Part shown: positions 7,963-16,140 of the stretch, in pieces
Layout of the letters: each line of letters opens with the position of its first letter
How positions within the stretch are numbered: position 1 is the first letter of the stretch
Source of the DNA: Prado023 sp963798745
Lineage (GTDB): Bacteria > Actinomycetota > Actinomycetes > S36-B12 > CAIYMF01
Assembly: GCA_963798745.1 (NCBI GenBank)
Contig: CAWCUF010000006.1
Span: 248,001 to 312,000, forward strand
DNA: 64,000 bases
Direction of reading: 5' to 3'
Notes under the pieces: model-generated
What the model was told of the DNA's origin: nothing
The model's input: only the letters and a program-made list of their open reading frames with translations
Database searches by the model: none
Position numbers and translations under genes: made by a program

Positions 7963-9032
7963 CACACGCTCCGGGCAGTCGCAGCGACGGCCAGCTCCGC
8001 CAGCGCGGTGCGCACGTCGTCGGCCAGGCCCGCCGCGTCCAGCGCCGCGATCGCCTCAGTGGTGCGCCGGGTGATGACGGACTCCACCTCGTCGAGAGCC
8101 CCGGTGGCGACGATGACCTGCCGCAGCGACTCGATCGCCGCTGCCCCCAGGTGCGGATCACCCAACCCTGCGCGCAGCTGCGCAGCCTGGGCGGCCCCCG
8201 CGCGCTGCATGGCGGTGGCCACCAGCAGGGTGCGCTTGCCCTCGCGCAGGTCGTCACCGGCCGGCTTGCCGGTCTCCGCCGGGTCGCCGAACACGCCCAG
8301 CACGTCGTCACGCAACTGGAACGCCTCACCCAACGGAAGCCCGTAGGCCGACAGCGCGGCGAGCAGGTGCTCGTCGCCCCCGGCGAGGGCCGCGCCCAGG
8401 TGCAGCGGGCGCTCGATCGTGTACTTCGCGGACTTGTAGCGCACCACCAGCAGGGCGCGGTCCGCTGAGCCCTCACTTCGCGACTGCTCGAGCAGGTCCA
8501 GGTATTGCCCGGCCATCAGTTCTGTGCGCGTCCGGTCGTAGACGACCTTGGCCCGGGCCAGGGCCTCGGCATCGAACCCGGACCGGTAGAGCAGCTCGTC
8601 GGACCAACTCAGGCACAGGTCCCCGAGCAGGATGGCTGCCCCGTCACCGAACCGCCCGGCGTCGCCGAGCCAGCCCTCCCCACGGTGCATGGTCGCGAAC
8701 CGGCGGTGCGCGGCCGGTTGACCGCGGCGCGTGTCCGAGTCGTCCATCACGTCGTCGTGCACCAGCGCACAGGCCTGCAGCATCTCCAGGGCTGCCGCCG
8801 CCCGCAGCGCGGTGGGCACGTCGGTGCCGCCCGCGCCGAGGTAGCCCCACATGCAGAACGCGGGGCGCAGCCGCTTGCCACCGGCGAGCAGCGCGCCCAG
8901 GGCGTCGGTGAAGGGGACGAGGTCCGCCGAGATCCCGGCCAGGATCTCTGCCTGCTCGGCCACGAACTCGTCGAGGGTCCCCTGCACGGAGCTGCGCAAC
9001 TGTTCCGGGGTGAGGCGGGGCTCGGAGGTCAT
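7962..9032 (-). CDS. idsA: Polyprenyl (geranylgeranyl) diphosphate synthase
   Basis: 356 aa, all-helical trans-prenyltransferase. The first aspartate-rich motif is HDDVMDDSDTRRGQPA (about residue 98). The second is in its actinobacterial form LRDDVLGVFGDP (about 246), where the last Asp of DDxxD is Gly. It condenses IPP with allylic diphosphates. Because crtB and crtI follow within 6 kb, it is the likely source of GGPP for carotenoids (CrtE role), besides possible quinone or polyprenol supply. ATG 9032 is preferred over an upstream GTG because a -10 element ends 7 nt before it. First gene of a five-gene operon. Chain length is inferred, not proven. Confidence 0.88.
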   Translation of the reverse strand: MTSEPRLTPEQLRSSVQGTLDEFVAEQAEILAGISADLVPFTDALGALLAGGKRLRPAFCMWGYLGAGGTDVPTALRAAAALEMLQACALVHDDVMDDSDTRRGQPAAHRRFATMHRGEGWLGDAGRFGDGAAILLGDLCLSWSDELLYRSGFDAEALARAKVVYDRTRTELMAGQYLDLLEQSRSEGSADRALLVVRYKSAKYTIERPLHLGAALAGGDEHLLAALSAYGLPLGEAFQLRDDVLGVFGDPAETGKPAGDDLREGKRTLLVATAMQRAGAAQAAQLRAGLGDPHLGAAAIESLRQVIVATGALDEVESVITRRTTEAIAALDAAGLADDVRTALAELAVAATARSV

Positions 9033-9039
9033 GGCCGAC

Positions 9040-9045
9040 AGCCTA
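9040..9045 (-). promoter_or_regulatory. -10 element, leaderless promoter of idsA operon
   Basis: On the minus strand TAGGCT lies 7 nt before ATG 9032, with no ribosome-binding site between them. It would drive the idsA-metF-SIMPL-phosphotransferase-antiporter operon. Confidence 0.5.
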
Positions 9046-9158
9046 GGGCCCGGGATGCCTGTCCCAGACACGCCAACACCGACCCCATCGGCACACCGGC
9101 CTGCCGGATCAGGAGCCGGGCAGCGCCGACGGGCAGGGACGCTCGACGGTCACCGGGT

Positions 9159-9178
9159 GGCTGGTCGCGCGACCAGCC
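9159..9178 (-). terminator. Perfect 20-nt palindrome after the SHOCT gene
   Basis: GGCTGGTCGC followed directly by its exact complement, 11 nt beyond the SHOCT-protein stop. Extra flanking G/C pairs lengthen the stem. There is no U-tract, as is usual for actinobacterial stem-loop terminators. It lies in the 157-nt spacer before the idsA promoter. Confidence 0.45.
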
Positions 9179-9189
9179 CCCCGTCGGGC

Positions 9190-9558
9190 TCAGGCTCCCA
9201 GGATCTTCGCCTTCTGGACTTCGAACTCCTCGTCGGTGAGGATTCCGGCAGTCTTCAGTTCGGCGAGCTGCTGCAGTTGCGCGATCGTGTCCCCACCGGC
9301 TGCCGTGCCAGCCGCCGGTGCAGCCTCGGCCACTGCCGCGTCGATGGCGGCCTGCTGGGCCGCAGCCTGTTGGGCTGCGGCCTGGTCGGCCTGCATCTGG
9401 GCGAACTGCTCGTTCTGCGTCTGCTGCGCCGAGGCGGCCTGCCGCTTGCTGGCCTGGGACTGCTGCACACTGCCGGATACGGCCGTGGCCGTGCCTGCGA
9501 TCACCGCTGTGCGGGCCATGGTGCCCACCAGTCCTGGACGTCCCCTTCTCCTGGGCAT
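9190..9558 (-). CDS. SHOCT domain protein
   Basis: 122 aa. The basic start (MPRRRGRPG) is followed by a short hydrophobic stretch (TAVIAGTATAVSG). Next comes a Gln/Ala-rich region, likely helical or coiled-coil, with QAAAQQAA repeats. A C-terminal SHOCT domain (LQQLAELKTAGILTDEEFE, then KAKILGA) closes the protein. SHOCT is a short oligomerisation or membrane-associated module of unknown precise role. The ATG overlaps the stop of the DUF6325-type gene upstream (TGATG), so the two form a coupled pair. Confidence 0.75.
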   Translation of the reverse strand: MPRRRGRPGLVGTMARTAVIAGTATAVSGSVQQSQASKRQAASAQQTQNEQFAQMQADQAAAQQAAAQQAAIDAAVAEAAPAAGTAAGGDTIAQLQQLAELKTAGILTDEEFEVQKAKILGA

Positions 9559-10019
9559 CAGTTGCCCCCTTCTGTCTCGTCGTCGTCGGCCAGGGCCGCG
9601 ATCGCGTCGGTCACCACGTCGGCGGGGATGCGCTGCAGGCTCGCCAGGTACCCGCCCGATCCCCGCACGGCCGCGCCGATGCGCGACATCCAGGAGTTCT
9701 CCCACACCACCACCAGCGCCGAGGTGTCGGGTGCCAGGTCCTCGGCCATGAGGTCGAGGTCCTCGTCGTTGAGCAGGTCGAACTGATCGTTGGTCAAGCC
9801 CACGAACGCATCGGAGACTGCGGCGTCCTCGACCTCGATGACCGTCGTGTTGCCCTCGGCGTCCTTGCTGACGAACGCCAGGTCGATGACGTGGACGGTC
9901 CCGCTGTCATTGAGCTCGGCCAGCGCCGGTGCCACGTCCCCGTTGAAGTCGTTGCCCTCGAACACGACCAACGCGATGTCGACCGGCCCGATGGTGTTCG
10001 GGTCCAGGGTGTGCGCCAT
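9558..10019 (-). CDS. DUF6325-family (DUF1269-like) protein
   Basis: 153-aa acidic protein. The opening GPVDIALVVFEGNDFNG and the block VHVIDLAFVSKDAEGN match a family of small ferredoxin-like-fold proteins found next to SHOCT genes in actinobacteria. Its function is not known. ATG 10019 is preceded by GGGAGA at good distance, so the longer upstream frame is not used. A TAGCGT hexamer (forward 10060-10065) about 40 nt further upstream could be its -10. It is divergent from crtI and translationally coupled to the SHOCT gene. Confidence 0.7.
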   Translation of the reverse strand: MAHTLDPNTIGPVDIALVVFEGNDFNGDVAPALAELNDSGTVHVIDLAFVSKDAEGNTTVIEVEDAAVSDAFVGLTNDQFDLLNDEDLDLMAEDLAPDTSALVVVWENSWMSRIGAAVRGSGGYLASLQRIPADVVTDAIAALADDDETEGGN

Positions 10020-10144
10020 GTGGGCTCTCCCTTTCGTCGAGTGGAGACATGTGCGGGCTGACGCTAGCAGCGCGTGCGGGTCGAGGCCGACCGGGCGGGT
10101 TCCTGCGGCCCCATGGCGCATTCGCCGAGGTCGGGCGCTGGCCG

Positions 10145-10150
10145 TACCGT
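10145..10150 (+). promoter_or_regulatory. -10 element, leaderless promoter of crtI
   Basis: TACCGT lies 7 nt before ATG 10158. No Shine-Dalgarno sequence is present, which supports this ATG rather than the in-frame starts farther upstream. Confidence 0.5.
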
Positions 10151-10157
10151 GGACCCC

Positions 10158-11672
10158 ATGAGAATCCCGGGTAGCAGCGCTGGTCCGGTCGTGGGGCCGA
10201 CCGACAACGTGGTCATCGTCGGCGCGGGGCTGGCCGGTCTGAGCACGGCTCTGCGACTGGCCGGTGCCGGGCGCTCGGTGACGATGCTCGAGCGGGAGTC
10301 CGTGCCAGGTGGGCGGGCTGGGATCCTCGAGGACTCCGGCTACCGGTTCGACACAGGCCCCACCGTGCTGACGATGCCGGGGCTGATCGAGGATGCGTTC
10401 GCCTGCGTCGGGGAGGAGATGTCGGACTGGCTGGAGTTGAACCCGGTCAGCCCGGTGTACCGGAGCTACTTCCCCGACGGCTCACAGTTGGACGTGCACT
10501 CCGACGTCGATGCGATGGCCGACGAGATCGCCGTGGTCATCGGACCCGACGAGGCCGTCGGCTACCGGCGCTACATCGACTTCTGCACCGAGCTGTACAC
10601 GCTCGAGATGGCCGACTTCATCGACCGCAACATCGACTCACCGTTCGACCTGCTCACCCCGAACCTGGCCAGGTTGGCGGCCATCGGTGGGTTCCGCCGG
10701 ATGGCTCCGAAGGCCAACGACTACCTCAAGGACCCGCGCACCCAGCGGGTGTTCTCCTTCCAGGCCATGTACGCCGGGATGAGCCCGCACGACGCGCTTG
10801 CCATCTACTCGGTGATCGCCTACATGGACTCGGTGGCCGGCGTGTTCTTCCCCAAGGGTGGCATGCACGCCGTGCCCCAGGCGATGGCCGCCGTCGCGCA
10901 GAAGCACGGGGTGAGCATCCACTACTCCACGACCGTGGAGCGCGTCGAGCACAACGGCTCCCGGGCCTCAGCGGTGATCACCACCGACGGCCAGCGGATC
11001 CCGGCCGACGTCGTGGTGCTCAACCCCGACCTGCCCGTGGCCTACCGGGACCTGTTGGGCATCGAGCCGTGGTCGGTGCGCCGGTTGAGCTACTCGCCGA
11101 GTTGCGCAGTGCTCCTTGCCGGCTCCTCGGCGCAGTACGCCAAGATCTCGCACCACAACATCCACTTCGGCCGGTCCTGGGAGGGGGTGTTCACCGACCT
11201 GATCGACCGCGGCCAGCTGATGGGCGACCCGAGCCTGTTCCTGACCAACCCGACGCGCTCGGACCCCAGCCTGGCCCCCGCGGGCAAGCAGTCCTACTAC
11301 GTGCTGTTCCCCACCCCCAACCTCGACGCCCCGATCGACTGGAGGCAGGAGGGCCCGCGCTACCGCGACCACATGGTCTCGGTGCTCGAGGAGCGCGGCT
11401 ACATCGGCTTCGGCGACGCCATCGAGGTCGAGCACCTGACCACCCCGCTGGACTGGGCCGCGGCGGGCATGGAGCGGGGCTCGCCGTTCGCCTCCGCGCA
11501 CTCGTTCGCCCAGACCGGGCCGTTCCGACCCGGCAACCGATGGGGTGAGAACGTGGTGTTCGCCGGCTCGGGCACCCAGCCCGGGGTGGGCGTGCCGATG
11601 GTGCTCATCTCCGGGCGGATCGCTGCCGAGCGGATCGTCGGGCCGCTGCCGCGCTCGCTGTCGCGGGGCTGA
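10158..11672 (+). CDS. crtI: Phytoene desaturase
   Basis: 504-aa FAD-dependent carotenoid desaturase. It has the N-terminal Rossmann motif VVIVGAGLAGLSTALRL, then PGGRAGILEDSGYRFDTGPTVLTMP (shown in two parts: PGGRAG and GYRFDTGPTVLTMP), which is the CrtI signature. Internal blocks are FSFQAMYAGMSP and PKGGMHAVPQAMA, and the C-terminus holds a FAD motif, FAGSGTQPGVGVPMV. The enzyme converts phytoene stepwise to lycopene at the membrane. ATG 10158 is chosen because of the leaderless promoter at 10145. With crtB (14345), crtYc/crtYd and idsA nearby, this is the main desaturase; the paralogue at 2447 is more divergent. Confidence 0.9.
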   Translation: MRIPGSSAGPVVGPTDNVVIVGAGLAGLSTALRLAGAGRSVTMLERESVPGGRAGILEDSGYRFDTGPTVLTMPGLIEDAFACVGEEMSDWLELNPVSPVYRSYFPDGSQLDVHSDVDAMADEIAVVIGPDEAVGYRRYIDFCTELYTLEMADFIDRNIDSPFDLLTPNLARLAAIGGFRRMAPKANDYLKDPRTQRVFSFQAMYAGMSPHDALAIYSVIAYMDSVAGVFFPKGGMHAVPQAMAAVAQKHGVSIHYSTTVERVEHNGSRASAVITTDGQRIPADVVVLNPDLPVAYRDLLGIEPWSVRRLSYSPSCAVLLAGSSAQYAKISHHNIHFGRSWEGVFTDLIDRGQLMGDPSLFLTNPTRSDPSLAPAGKQSYYVLFPTPNLDAPIDWRQEGPRYRDHMVSVLEERGYIGFGDAIEVEHLTTPLDWAAAGMERGSPFASAHSFAQTGPFRPGNRWGENVVFAGSGTQPGVGVPMVLISGRIAAERIVGPLPRSLSRG

Positions 11673-11751
11673 TCCGTAGGGGGTCCACCGGCCGCGGCCA
11701 GCAGGCGAGCGGCGCTCGGGTGACCCAGGGCGCGAGTACCCTGCAACCATC

Positions 11752-13314
11752 ATGGTGTCGGCGGCGGGGACCTCGCACGCCCGGGTCGATCGGGCGATGA
11801 CGGCGCACTACGCCCTGCCCGGTCTGCTGGGCAGCACCCTCATGGCCCTCGGCGCGCTGGGGGTGGGCTGGTTGCCCGCGGACTCCCCGCTGCTGGACTT
11901 CACCCTGGTCAGCACCCTGCGTTCCACGACCGCGGGCGAGGTCCTGTCCCGGGTGGCGGTCTTCGCCGGCGTCGCCCTGCTGCTGCAGGCGTGGCTGGTG
12001 CTGGGTCACGACGTGCTGGACAACCTGGAGCGCAGCGAGCATCGACTGGTCCTGATCCTCACCGTGTGGACCGCACCCCTGCTGCTGATGCCCCCGCTGT
12101 TCAGCCGCGATGCCTACTCCTACTTCGCCCAGGGCCAACTCGTCCTCGCCGGGCTGGACCCCTACCAGAACGGGGTCTCCGCACTGCCGGGCTGGTTCCT
12201 GACCGGGGCCGACCCGCTGTGGGCCGAATCCCCCACGCCGTACGGCCCGGCGTTCCTGATCCTGCAGCAGGGCGTGGCGGCGATCGTCGGATCGCATGCC
12301 TTCCTCGGGGCGCTGCTGTTCCGACTGATCGCCCTGACCGGCATCGCGATGCTGGTCGTCTACCTGCCCCGGCTGGCCTACGCGCACGGGATCGACCCGC
12401 CCAAGGCGGTCTGGCTGGCGCTGCTCAACCCGCTGGTCCTCATGCACTTCGTCGCCGGCGCGCACAACGACGCGCTCATGGTCGGGCTGATGATCGCCGG
12501 CCTCGCGCTGGCCGTGGAACGTCACCCTGTATTGGGGATCGTCCTGATCGCGATGGCCGGCGCGGTGAAGCCGATCGGCCTGGTGGTGCTGCCCTTCGCC
12601 GGCCTGATCTGGGCCGGCACCCGAGCGTCCTGGACCCAGCGGATCTGGGCCTGGGCGAAGGCCGCGCTGATCGTGCTGGTCGTCTTCGCAGTGCTCTCGC
12701 TCGCGGTCGGCGTCGGCCTGGGCTGGGTGGCCTCCCTGAGCACCCCGGGCACCGTGCGCACCTGGTTGTCGCCGACCACCGCCCTGGGCATGATCGTGGG
12801 CACCGGGCTGGACTGGATCGGTCTGGGCACGGTCGACGGGGCGGTCAGCTTCTTCCGCGCGTTCGGCATGCTGCTCGGCGCCGTGATCGCGCTGAACCTG
12901 GTCCTGCGCCCGGAGGGCCGCTCCCCGGTGCGCGGGGCGGCGCTGGTGCTGCTGGCCGTCGTGGCCCTGGGCCCGGTGGTCCAGCCCTGGTACGTGCTGT
13001 GGGCACTGCCGCTGCTGGCCGCCACCGGGCTCACGGGCAGGCAGTTGCGCGCGACGATGCTGATCTGCGCCGTGCTGGTGCTCCACGGGATGGCCGAGGC
13101 GAACGCGACCGCCGACACGCTGGTCGACGTCCGCGACGGGCTGGCCTCGTTGTTCGCCCTGATCATGGTCGGCGTGGTGCTGGCCTCCAGCCCCGGCGAG
13201 CGCCGGCTGATCGTCGGACACCCCGTCGACCGGGGCATCCGCCCCGCGGACCCCGCTGCGCGGGTGCGTGCCGGGTCGCTGGTCGTTCAGCCGACGGGTT
13301 CGTCGATCTCGTAG
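11752..13314 (+). CDS. Alpha-(1->6)-mannopyranosyltransferase, MptA/MptB family
   Basis: 520-aa polytopic protein with about 12-13 membrane helices and the GT-C fold. The first large extracytoplasmic loop carries FSRDAYSYFAQG (about residue 118), where the acidic residue is the usual catalytic/metal position, then GLDPYQNGV and TPYGPAFL. Mid-protein GAHNDALMVGLMI and KPIGLVVLPF are typical. These enzymes use polyprenyl-phosphate-mannose to extend the alpha-1,6-mannan backbone of lipomannan on the outer membrane face. Its place near idsA and a PknL-like kinase matches mptA in mycobacteria, but MptB cannot be excluded. A TACCCT hexamer 9 nt before ATG suggests a near-leaderless start. The 3' end overlaps the convergent barstar gene by 28 nt. 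Confidence 0.82.
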   Translation: MVSAAGTSHARVDRAMTAHYALPGLLGSTLMALGALGVGWLPADSPLLDFTLVSTLRSTTAGEVLSRVAVFAGVALLLQAWLVLGHDVLDNLERSEHRLVLILTVWTAPLLLMPPLFSRDAYSYFAQGQLVLAGLDPYQNGVSALPGWFLTGADPLWAESPTPYGPAFLILQQGVAAIVGSHAFLGALLFRLIALTGIAMLVVYLPRLAYAHGIDPPKAVWLALLNPLVLMHFVAGAHNDALMVGLMIAGLALAVERHPVLGIVLIAMAGAVKPIGLVVLPFAGLIWAGTRASWTQRIWAWAKAALIVLVVFAVLSLAVGVGLGWVASLSTPGTVRTWLSPTTALGMIVGTGLDWIGLGTVDGAVSFFRAFGMLLGAVIALNLVLRPEGRSPVRGAALVLLAVVALGPVVQPWYVLWALPLLAATGLTGRQLRATMLICAVLVLHGMAEANATADTLVDVRDGLASLFALIMVGVVLASSPGERRLIVGHPVDRGIRPADPAARVRAGSLVVQPTGSSIS

Positions 13315-13763
13315 TCCTCGTCGGGGAACACCGCACGCGTCAGCGTGTGCTGGCCCAGCGTCAGTTGGGGCCCCTCGCCGATCAGCACCACGCGCGCGGG
13401 CAGCTCGGCCTCCTCCCAGGCGCGCAGCACGTCGCGGAAGACGTCGATGGCGATCGCGAACTGCTCAGGCTCGCGGGTGGCCAGATCGCCCCAGCCGGAC
13501 CACAGGATCAGCAGGCCGTCGGCGTCCTCGAGGTCCTCGACCTCGTCGAACTCCTGGGACTCCAGGCACTCCTCGACGGCGTCCCAGTTGTGCCCGAAGT
13601 AGTCCGGGAAGCCGAACGCTGACGCGCACGCCTCGAAGAACTCCGCCCGGCCGCCTCCCTCGGGAACCTCCAGCAGCACCGAGGCCCAACCCAGCAGTGC
13701 AGCCAGCTCGGCCGCCGCGTCGTAGTCCGGGGCATCCCGCCACAGCGCGATCCGATTGGTCAT
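13287..13763 (-). CDS. Barstar-family ribonuclease inhibitor
   Basis: 158-aa acidic protein. The core EFFEACASAFGFPDYFGHNWDAVEECL (residues about 41-67, shown here as FFEACASAFGFPDYFGHNWD) is the barstar signature. The Asp/Glu-rich helix after it (DEVEDLEDADG) would face the positively charged active site of a barnase-type RNase. It is translated right after the RNase gene: its ATG (13763) overlaps the RNase TGA in an ATGA. This is the expected cytosolic immunity protein. The C-terminus is about 40 residues longer than classical barstar and overlaps the mptA/B-like gene's 3' end. Confidence 0.85.
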   Translation of the reverse strand: MTNRIALWRDAPDYDAAAELAALLGWASVLLEVPEGGGRAEFFEACASAFGFPDYFGHNWDAVEECLESQEFDEVEDLEDADGLLILWSGWGDLATREPEQFAIAIDVFRDVLRAWEEAELPARVVLIGEGPQLTLGQHTLTRAVFPDEDYEIDEPVG

Positions 13764-14227
13764 CGGGACACCACCTCTCGGAAGCTGTCGTAATGGTCCT
13801 CGGTATAGAACCGGGAGCCGTCGTCGCCGGCCACGATGCGCCGGGCACCGCGGTCGTCGGACCCGGGGGTGATCACCGTGTACTCGGAGTAGAAGCCCTC
13901 GGGCGCCGTGGGCAGGATCCGCTCACGGTTGCCGAAGGTGGCGCCATCCTGCGGGTAGGGGAAGGGCCCGCCCGTCGCGATCAGCGCGAGGGTGTCGATC
14001 CCCTCAGGAGGCAGGTCGGCCACGGCCATCGTCGTCAGGTCGGTGGTCGCGGCGCTCGGAGCAAGATCGGAGTACCCGTCCGACGTGGCACCAGCGATGA
14101 CTGGCGGCCCCCCGCCGGCGCTGGCGTTGCCGGCCGCGGGATCGAGCCCGGCACATCCGGCCAGCAGGCCCACGGCGAACAGCACAGCGATCATGCGCAC
14201 GATGGTCGACCTCACGCTCCGCAGCAT
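13760..14227 (-). CDS. Barnase-type guanyl ribonuclease, predicted lipoprotein
   Basis: 155 aa. The signal peptide has a lipobox LLAGC (Cys 25), so the protein should be lipid-anchored outside the membrane. After a Gly/Ser-rich linker the RNase N1/T1 domain shows PYPQDGATFGNRE, then YSEYTVITPG (catalytic Glu), RGARRIVAG (catalytic Arg) and YTEDHYDSF (catalytic His), in the order of barnase Glu73-Arg87-His102. It should cleave RNA after guanine. The start ATG 14227 gives a clean signal sequence; an upstream in-frame GTG does not. Co-transcribed with barstar (4-nt overlap). Role could be nutrient scavenging or interbacterial competition; a lipid anchor is unusual for such RNases. Confidence 0.85.
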   Translation of the reverse strand: MLRSVRSTIVRMIAVLFAVGLLAGCAGLDPAAGNASAGGGPPVIAGATSDGYSDLAPSAATTDLTTMAVADLPPEGIDTLALIATGGPFPYPQDGATFGNRERILPTAPEGFYSEYTVITPGSDDRGARRIVAGDDGSRFYTEDHYDSFREVVSR

Positions 14228-14344
14228 GGCACACCGGCCGGGACCACCTCGTCCCGGTCCACGCGCGCAGTCCTCAGATCCATCGCGCCCCCGGCCACGC
14301 ACCACCCGGCAGCACCGCCGCCCCGAAGATGGGAGGATTCGCCC

Positions 14345-15304
14345 ATGTCACGGCGGGAACTCGATGCGGCCGGCATCACCGATCCGCAGCTCCGGGCAGC
14401 CTACGAGGCCTGCCAGGCGCTGCATGCCCAGCACGGCCGGACCTACTACTTGGCCACCCGGCTGCTGCCCCCGGGCCAGCGGCCGTTCGTGCATGCGCTG
14501 TACGGGTTCGCCCGGTACGCCGACGAGATCGTCGACGATCTCGACTCCACGATGACCGATCAGCAGCGTGCTGACGCCCTGGCCACGTGGGGCGACCAGG
14601 TGCTGGCCGACCTGGCCCGCGGGCACAGCCAGGACCCGATCGCCCGGGCGCTGGTCGACACCGCGACCAGGTTCGCCATCCCGCACGAGCACTTCGCCGA
14701 CTTCCTGACCTCCATGCGCATGGACCTCACAGTCACCGAGTACGAGACCTTCGCCGATCTGTCGGTCTACGTGCACGGCTCGGCGGCAGTCATCGGCCGC
14801 GAGATGGTGCACGTGCTGGGCACCACCCGGCCCCAGGACCTCACCGAGGCGTTGGCCCGCGCCGATGACCTGGGCGTGGCCTTCCAGCTCGCGAACTTCA
14901 TCCGAGACGTCGACGAGGACCTCGACCGTGGTCGGGTCTACCTGCCGCTCGACGAGCTCGAGCAGTTCTCGGTCAGTCGCGCCGACCTCGAACGCCGCAC
15001 AGTCACCCCCCAGATCCGCCGCGCCCTGGAGTTCCAGGTGCACCGGGTCCGCGAGCTGCAGGCCCGAGCGGAGCCGGGGATCGGTCTGCTGCACCCGCCG
15101 GCCCAACCGTGCATCGAGGCCGCCAGCGTCCTGTACTGCGGCATCGTCGATGCGGTCGAGGAGATCGACTACCAGGTGTTCGGCCAGCGGGCGCGGGTCG
15201 GCAACGGTCGCCGGGCCCGGGTGGCCGGCAGCGCCTGGGTGCGCGCCGTGCGGGCCCGTCGACGCGGCCGACGCGCGGCGCGGCGCTCGCTGCACGCCGC
15301 CTGA
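14345..15304 (+). CDS. crtB: Phytoene synthase
   Basis: 319-aa head-to-head prenyltransferase that condenses two GGPP to phytoene. Signatures are YYLATRLLPP, YGFARYADEIVDDLD (first Asp-rich motif, about residues 58-72) and QLANFIRDVDEDLDRGRVYLP (second motif; LANFIRDVDEDLDRGR at about 182-197). The start ATG 14345 is preceded by GGGAGGA at optimal distance. The C-terminus is Arg-rich. The stop abuts the convergent crtYd stop with no spacer. Its likely precursor source is the synthase at 7962-9032. Confidence 0.93.
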   Translation: MSRRELDAAGITDPQLRAAYEACQALHAQHGRTYYLATRLLPPGQRPFVHALYGFARYADEIVDDLDSTMTDQQRADALATWGDQVLADLARGHSQDPIARALVDTATRFAIPHEHFADFLTSMRMDLTVTEYETFADLSVYVHGSAAVIGREMVHVLGTTRPQDLTEALARADDLGVAFQLANFIRDVDEDLDRGRVYLPLDELEQFSVSRADLERRTVTPQIRRALEFQVHRVRELQARAEPGIGLLHPPAQPCIEAASVLYCGIVDAVEEIDYQVFGQRARVGNGRRARVAGSAWVRAVRARRRGRRAARRSLHAA

Positions 15305-15730
15305 TCAGGACTCTGGCTTCGGGGCCCGGCCGCCCACCTTGGCCAGCAGCGGCACCAGCGCGGCTCGTGGCGGCCCGGCGACCGGCTCACGCTGGACCCC
15401 GCGCCGGCCCCACGCGACCCACAGCGTCAGGGTCAGCAGCACGAGCGCGAAGCCGAACATGAGGTCCTCCACCGGCGCGAACAGGATGCGACCGTCGCCG
15501 AAGGGAGCAGGTGGACCGTCAGTCGGCGTGGTCGAGCCGATGATGTCCGCTCCGGAGTAGCGCACGATCCGGGTGCCGGTCAGCACGCCGTTGGTGAGCA
15601 GTTGGAAGAACACGATGATCGGGTAGGCCATCCAGAACACGCGACGGGTCAGCAGCCGGGTGCCCAGCACCCACAGGTCCCAGACGATCACCGCCAGCAC
15701 CGCCAGGACCGCCAGTTGCGTGTAGGTCAT
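15305..15730 (-). CDS. crtYd: Lycopene cyclase subunit CrtYd-like
   Basis: 141-aa protein with three hydrophobic segments. It has FWMAYPIIVFFQLLTNG, then FAPVEDLMFGFALVL, the second-subunit version of the cyclase motif (P-x-E-D-L-x-F). In actinobacteria two small membrane proteins form a heterodimeric lycopene beta-cyclase (CrtYc/CrtYd), or the C50 cyclase CrtYe/CrtYf when a lycopene elongase is present. No elongase is seen in this window, so the C40 version is favoured. The ATG overlaps the crtYc stop (ATGA). The Arg/Pro-rich tail is probably disordered. Confidence 0.82.
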   Translation of the reverse strand: MTYTQLAVLAVLAVIVWDLWVLGTRLLTRRVFWMAYPIIVFFQLLTNGVLTGTRIVRYSGADIIGSTTPTDGPPAPFGDGRILFAPVEDLMFGFALVLLTLTLWVAWGRRGVQREPVAGPPRAALVPLLAKVGGRAPKPES

Positions 15731-16137
15731 CGGGACTGCTCCCCGCGGTCGAGCCCGTGCCGGCCGGGCACGGAGTCGGCGCCCGGGCTCGCCGCGGGCG
15801 GCTGCACCGGTTCCTCGTCGCCCACGGGCAGGCCAGTGGCCGATCGGACGGCCTCCAGCGTGAGGATGCTGGCGATCGGCACCACGATGAAGAACACCAA
15901 CTCGTCGAGTGGGAGTTCGCCGGGCAGTCGGATACCGGTGATCAGCGACTCGTCGAACCACCAGTGCCCCTGGCTGATCGCATAGATGTCCCACAACCCG
16001 AAGATCACCACGACCGGCAGCACGGACAGCGCCAGTCGGCGCCAGCGTCGGTAGACGCGCGTGCGCAGGGCAACCTCCAGCCAGGCGGTGCCCAGGAAGA
16101 TGAACACCATCACCGTCAGGTAGCTCGCCGACCCCAT
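15727..16137 (-). CDS. crtYc: Lycopene cyclase subunit CrtYc-like
   Basis: 136 aa with three membrane helices. The motif LPLDELVFFIVVP (about residues 85-97) is the P-x-E/D-E-x-x-F-F signature of the heterodimeric cyclase, and WDIYAISQGHWWFDESLITG matches the loop that precedes it in CrtYc proteins. The hydrophilic tail from about 110 is poorly conserved. It would pair with CrtYd to cyclise one or both psi ends of lycopene. It lies 3 nt downstream of the flavoprotein gene and is coupled to crtYd. Confidence 0.82.
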   Translation of the reverse strand: MGSASYLTVMVFIFLGTAWLEVALRTRVYRRWRRLALSVLPVVVIFGLWDIYAISQGHWWFDESLITGIRLPGELPLDELVFFIVVPIASILTLEAVRSATGLPVGDEEPVQPPAASPGADSVPGRHGLDRGEQSR

Positions 16138-16140
16138 GGC

